Shown piece by piece: positions 59,827 to 64,000 of a stretch of 64,000 nucleotides of DNA. The first letter of the stretch is position 1. Every line of letters begins with the position of its first letter. The stretch is taken from the NCBI RefSeq assembly GCF_017591425.1, contig NW_024466307.1, positions 3,656,001 through 3,720,000 on the forward strand, in the 5' to 3' direction. The notes under the pieces were generated by a model. The model saw nothing but the letters and a program-made list of their open reading frames with translations, did not search any database and was not told where the DNA came from. The DNA is from Ochotona curzoniae (Eukaryota; Chordata; Mammalia; Lagomorpha; Ochotonidae). A program made the translations under genes and the position numbers.

Positions 59827-62800
59827 GTCGAATGATTGATTTGGATGCCATTAGTCATCCAATAGATTCAGAGTCTAAAGAAGATGAGCCCTGTAGCGAA
59901 GAGACAGACTCAAAACACAATCTGTTTGCCGAAATCATACCCGAAATAACTAACCTAATTAACATAGATATATACCATAGTGAAGAGAGCGAAGGGGAGG
60001 AGGAAGAGTGTACCAACGCCACTGACGCCACTGATGCCACTGACGCCACTGACGCCACGACCACCCCATCGGTGCAGTACATCAATGGGAAACACCTGGT
60101 CACCACAGAGCCCAAGGGCCCGGAAGTCGCAGAAGCCAGGCGCGGCCAATTTGAAAGTGTTGCACCTGCGCAGAATTTCTCAGACAGCTCCGAGAGCGAT
60201 CAGCATCTATTCATGGGATCTGAGATTGAGCTGTCCACCATCCTTCAACCTAACGACTCCGCAGAAGCCACCGAATCATTCGAAATCACATGGAAGCCTG
60301 AGCTTTACTCGGAAACTCCAGAGCAGTTTTCAGGTGGTGAACCGGAAGTCTTCCCCGTGGTGCCATTCCATGAGGGAGAAACCACAGAGGGGGCAGCATC
60401 CGAGAATGGCCTTGAACTCGAGAATCTGATGCCCGAACCTACAGAGGGTCTACTTCTGTTTCCCGAAGAATTGTCAGGAGAGGTTGCCATTGACCAAGTG
60501 TCTCCAAAAGTAGTCTCTGGGGGAGCGACCGAGGTACCATTTGCTGAGGGGGCAGAGCCGAGTACTTCTCTCACACACATTCCCAGGGTAGTGCCAAGTT
60601 CTGTGACAGCAGCTATTTCAGAGGAAAGATCAGTAAGCTTAACAGGAAACCCACAGCCTGATGGCCTATGGTCTACCAAAGAAAGCTGGGTAGACCTGTT
60701 GGCCAGACAGAGCCCAGACCTCTCAGGGAGTTCCTCACATCTGGTCCCAGAAGGTTCTGGTGGAGAAGCAGATGAGTTGACAGACAAGGTGTTTGCTGTG
60801 TTTACTGAGCTCTCACAGGGAAATGCCACAGATTCACTCACTACCCCAGACACTAACAAGTTGATGCTCACACAAAGCCTTCTAGATATTCCCACGGCCA
60901 CCGTCTACTTGGTTTCCCAACAAGCCACAAAAGTAATGGCCACCCAGTCAGTAAGTGAAGCGAGCTCTCCTGGGGGAGGTTTCAGTACAGCTACTGAGGG
61001 AACGAGAAGGCGGGAGAAGGAGATGAAAGACAAAGAGGAAGAAAAGGAGGGAGCCACAGGTGCAGTTCCCACAGTTGAGTCAGTACATTCAGCTACTGCA
61101 AGAACAGAGCAAGTCATTTTAGCTTCAGAACTGGAAAATGTAAAGGCAGCTACCATTAGTGATTCAGCTGGAAGAGAGACCACTGGGGCCTGGATAGCAC
61201 CCACATGGTCCAGACGGGAGCCCACAAGGTCTGCTCTTGTCTGGAGAGAGATGCATGCTTCTGATGAGGTGGGGACAGGATTCCCTGAGCACAATGATGG
61301 CCGTCAGCATGAGGGACAAGAAGCACTGCCCACTCACCCACAGAGCCCTGCCTTTCCCTTTATGGAGCAGGGCTCTGGAGATGCCACTGCTGACCCTGAG
61401 ACCACTACCCTCCCTCCATGGCCATTAAACCTAGAACCTGAAACCCAAACCAACAACGAAGAAGTTGCCACTTTCTCTCCCCACGTGGGACCTGAATTTT
61501 CCTCTGAGCCCACAGTGCAAGTCTTGAGCACTGGTAGCATTAGAGAAGTTGCTGAGGTGGACAGGCAAATGCCCGAGGAGACTGCTGAGGGCGCAGGAGG
61601 GCTGAGGCCCAGCGCGGAGATGAGGAGCTTTTCGACAGGGTTTCCTTTGGAGCAGGAGTTCAGTGGTGACGCTGGAGAGTATGTCACAGCATCTCAGTCC
61701 ATCACACAAGAGGAAATGCTGGTGATGGAAGGCTCTGGGGAACCAGCCTTTAGTGATACTCCAACTTCCCTACCTACCACACCTTCGTCAGTTCATGTCA
61801 GTCACACACCTGCCTCAAGAAGACCCGGTAGCCCTGTGATCGACCCCTCAGCCTTCCCTTGGGAAGCATTCCCAGCCTCCGTGGAGGGCTCAGGGGAGCA
61901 GCTGGCCACAGCCATCGGCTCTTTCGAGCCAGTTCTGCACAATGTAGTAGGTAACATTTCCCAGACAAATTCCCCTTTTGTTGATCAAGTAATGGGAGAA
62001 GTGGGTACTGCTGGTGAAGCTCGTGAAAGAGCCACCGTTTTGCCAGCAACAGAAGGCACTGAAGCCCCCCCAGCAGAGGAGGACACAAGCACGGCCACTG
62101 GCACAGTGCCCTTGAAGTTTCCCCAAACAATGGAGCCCGCCAGATTATGGTCCATTCAAGAAGCTATTTCTACAAGAGCGGGGACTGAAGATGAAATGGA
62201 GAAAACCCAAGGGCCAAGGTCTTTGGAATCCTCCCAAAGCTCTCTTGCACCTGATCAAACAGATTTTGATTCCCAAACATCTAGTGGCACTGAACTCCAA
62301 ACCACAGGTTCTTCTACACTAACAACAAAGGACACAGAAGGCACTGACAAGGAAGTGGGGGGAAAAGACAGTCCCTTCGTTAACACCGTGACTCCAGAGC
62401 CGAAGGCAGAACATTCACAGTCACACACTGCTCGCCCACAAGCTACAGAGAACTCACACCTTTTCTTTGCGCCTGCCTCAGTGACTGAATTTACGTCAGC
62501 TGAAGGTGCCGTCACAGATTCATCAGTCCAAGTGGAAGACACCGTGACCCCCTTCCTTAGTGGACTGCGGCCGACAGGCAGGGAGTCAGGCGCTGGTCTC
62601 TTGTTCTCGGGAATGGGGTCAGGAGAAGAAATGTTGCCCGCTTTCCCTACAGTGTCAGTGAATTTTACTGAAATGGAACAAATCATAAGCACGTTACATC
62701 CCCATACTTCTCAAGTGGAAAGTTCAAAAACAAGTATCTTAAGCAGTAAAACAGAAGACGAAGAGAACATGGAAAATGTGGTAACTGAAGCCGGACCACA

Positions 62801-64000
62801 CGGCTCTAAGATGAACATTTCCGAAGGTAGCGAGGCAGCACTTCACACAGATCTCACACAAGCTCTAAGTGACCCTGGGGCAGAGGGACCCACCATGACA
62901 CCACTGCCTTTTGCCAAGGATCCTCACCACCCTCAGGACCACACTCCTGGGTGGACAAAGGAAACTCCAGCTGGGTCACTCCAAAGCACAACTGCCCAAG
63001 CCTCTGATGAGAGTGTTGCAGCAGCAGAAGCTAAAGGAACCTCAACCTCATCCATAGTTGCCGTCATCCAGACGTCTGGTCTCGAAATGGCCCCCGGATC
63101 GGTGACATCAGAGCCCAAGCCAGCTGATTTGTTTTCTGAGCATTCTGGAGAAGGGTCTGGGGGATTGGTTGTTATTGATGTCACCCCCACGTCTAGAACT
63201 ACTCAGACCTCCCGACAAGGAAGCCTCGTGTTTGCTTCTGAGGGGTCCCTGGCAACACAACCTGAAGCTGTTACTGCTGATGGAGTCCACATGGTGTCTG
63301 AGGGGCTTCCTCATTCAACGCACAGTGATGCCACTAGCACATGGCCAAGTCCAACGCTGCATGGGAAGTCCACGGAAGGGGCCACAGCCGCTGCTTCCCA
63401 GGGCCATTATGGAAGAGTTGAGGATTCTACCGTCAATCCTAACAGAAGAAAAGGCCCTGAAAATATTTTCATCGATGGCATTTTCATGGACAAGGAGGAT
63501 AAGGATCTGATAGTGGCCATCACAGAGAACAGCATCCTTGAAATGCTCCCTGAGCTCACCTCGGATAAGAACACCATCATAGACATCGATCACACCAGAC
63601 CTGTAGACGAAGACATCCTTGGAATGCAGACAGCCGTGGAAGCAGAGGGCCCCTCGGGCCCACACAGCAGCAGTGAGGAAAGCCCTGCCGGCCAGGAGGC
63701 CTCCCATTACCTCTCCCTAACCGAGGAAACTCCCGAAGGCTCTGGTGACACTCTTCCAGCCGCCCACACTCAGGCCACACACAGTCCATCAAGGGCTTCC
63801 CATGATGGAAGCCAACCAGATCACAGGGTCTCTGACCTCCCATCCGGGACCCCTGACCCTAGCATAAAAGTCCAATTGGAGAATTTGCCTCCGACCATCA
63901 TGTCTCTGTCCATCCCTGCAGAATCGGCCACGGTCCCTCCACAGTGGGAGGAGCCAACGCTGGAAGCCAAAGGCTTGGACGACACGTTTGAGTCCAGCAC
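59827..64000 (+). CDS. VCAN: VCAN exon 8 (partial): GAG-beta chondroitin sulfate domain
   Basis: The exon starts after 'tttctttcag' and its first two bases complete Gly-1288 (V0) or Arg-348 (V1). The frame is open for the whole 4,174 bp to the window edge, about 1,391 residues of a domain that is about 1,754 in human. It opens RMIDLDAISHPIDSESKEDE, then an acidic stretch. Its only two cysteines are in DEPCSEE and EEECTN. Ser-Gly sites in acidic settings, typical for chondroitin sulfate, lie at 60,756, 61,374, 61,734, 61,890, 62,619, 63,144, 63,156 and 63,741. The ADAMTS cleavage region GPEVAE/ARRGQFE is at about 60,117-60,155. The segment from 63,427 (PNRRKGPENIFI) to ITENSILEMLPELTSDKNTI is strongly conserved. 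The exon is present in V0 and V1. Confidence 0.98.
60018..60053 (+). repeat. VCAN: Four-copy 9-bp in-frame repeat encoding Ala-Thr-Asp
   Basis: GCCACTGAC or GCCACTGAT is repeated four times inside exon 8, giving ATDATDATDATD after the sequon N-A-T. One synonymous change in the second copy shows that the array is not brand new. Confidence 0.97.
60117..60155 (+). other. VCAN: ADAMTS cleavage region of versican (versikine-releasing site)
   Basis: The encoded GPEVAE/ARRGQFE aligns with the human site DPEAAE/ARRGQFE. The scissile Glu (60,132-60,134) and Ala (60,135-60,137) are kept. By my count they are Glu-450/Ala-451 in V1 numbering, nine later than human Glu-441 because of the nearby ATD expansion. 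Cleavage here releases the N-terminal fragment versikine in known species. Confidence 0.85.

Larger units (their letters stand above)
11798..64000 (+). other. VCAN: Versican gene (VCAN), exons 1-8 of the gene, 3' end outside window
   Basis: Eight exons were placed by reading the conserved versican protein across GT/AG splice sites. The joined coding sequence begins at 20,414 and stays open to 64,000, giving about 2,678 codons: signal peptide, Ig-V, two link modules, GAG-alpha and most of GAG-beta. Cysteines fall at residues 44, 130, 172, 196, 217, 243, 270, 294, 315 and 345, the usual positions for versican G1. Versican is a secreted extracellular-matrix proteoglycan that binds hyaluronan through G1 and carries chondroitin sulfate on its central region. 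Intron lengths are about 8.3, 2.7, 2.8, 0.09, 8.2, 6.2 and 15.5 kb. The C-terminal G3 exons (EGF, C-type lectin, sushi) are not in the window. The transcription start is approximate. Confidence 0.98.

Overview
The window is mammalian genomic DNA carrying most of the 5' two-thirds of the versican gene (VCAN, a large hyaluronan-binding chondroitin sulfate proteoglycan) on the plus strand. The long introns, GT/AG-bounded exons, CpG-island promoter and dense CSINE and L1 insertions are mammalian. The tRNA-derived CSINEs mark a lagomorph. Their 3' tail (a form of TATATCTGACTTTGTAATAA) looks more like the pika (Ochotona) subfamily than the rabbit one, but that species call rests on memory of the repeats, not on a search.

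Layout. Bases 1-11,200 are upstream intergenic DNA made mostly of retrotransposon debris: an old L1 broken by a younger antisense L1 3' end with target-site duplications, an L1 tail that has become a long CCTT array, and several CSINEs. A CpG island runs from about 11.2 to 14.75 kb and holds the promoter, the untranslated exon 1 (about 11,798-12,067) and the start of intron 1. Exon 2 (20,408-20,483) carries the start codon and signal peptide. Exon 3 (23,185-23,559) encodes the Ig-V domain. Exons 4 and 5 (26,386-26,560 and 26,655-26,782) encode link module 1, and exon 6 (34,975-35,268) encodes link module 2. Exon 7 (41,501-44,320) encodes the GAG-alpha domain. Exon 8 (from 59,827) encodes GAG-beta and is cut by the window end at 64,000. 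The EGF, lectin and sushi (G3) exons lie beyond the window.

How it works together. Exons 2-6 build the secreted N-terminal G1 region that binds hyaluronan. Exons 7 and 8 are giant single-exon mucin-like segments that carry chondroitin sulfate. The exon 6 end, both exon 7 ends and the exon 8 start all interrupt a codon after its first base, so exon 7 (2,820 bp, divisible by 3) can be included or skipped without a frameshift. This is the basis of the known V0/V1/V2/V3 isoforms. The joined reading frame is intact for about 2,678 codons, with no break in any exon.

No unknown multi-gene system was found; no other convincing protein gene, tRNA or CRISPR array was seen. The observations most worth a second look are a four-copy Ala-Thr-Asp expansion and an altered ADAMTS cleavage neo-epitope near the start of GAG-beta, a shortened GAG-alpha exon, a possible intronic polyadenylation site just after exon 7, a perfect 27-bp inverted repeat in intron 7, and the nested L1.
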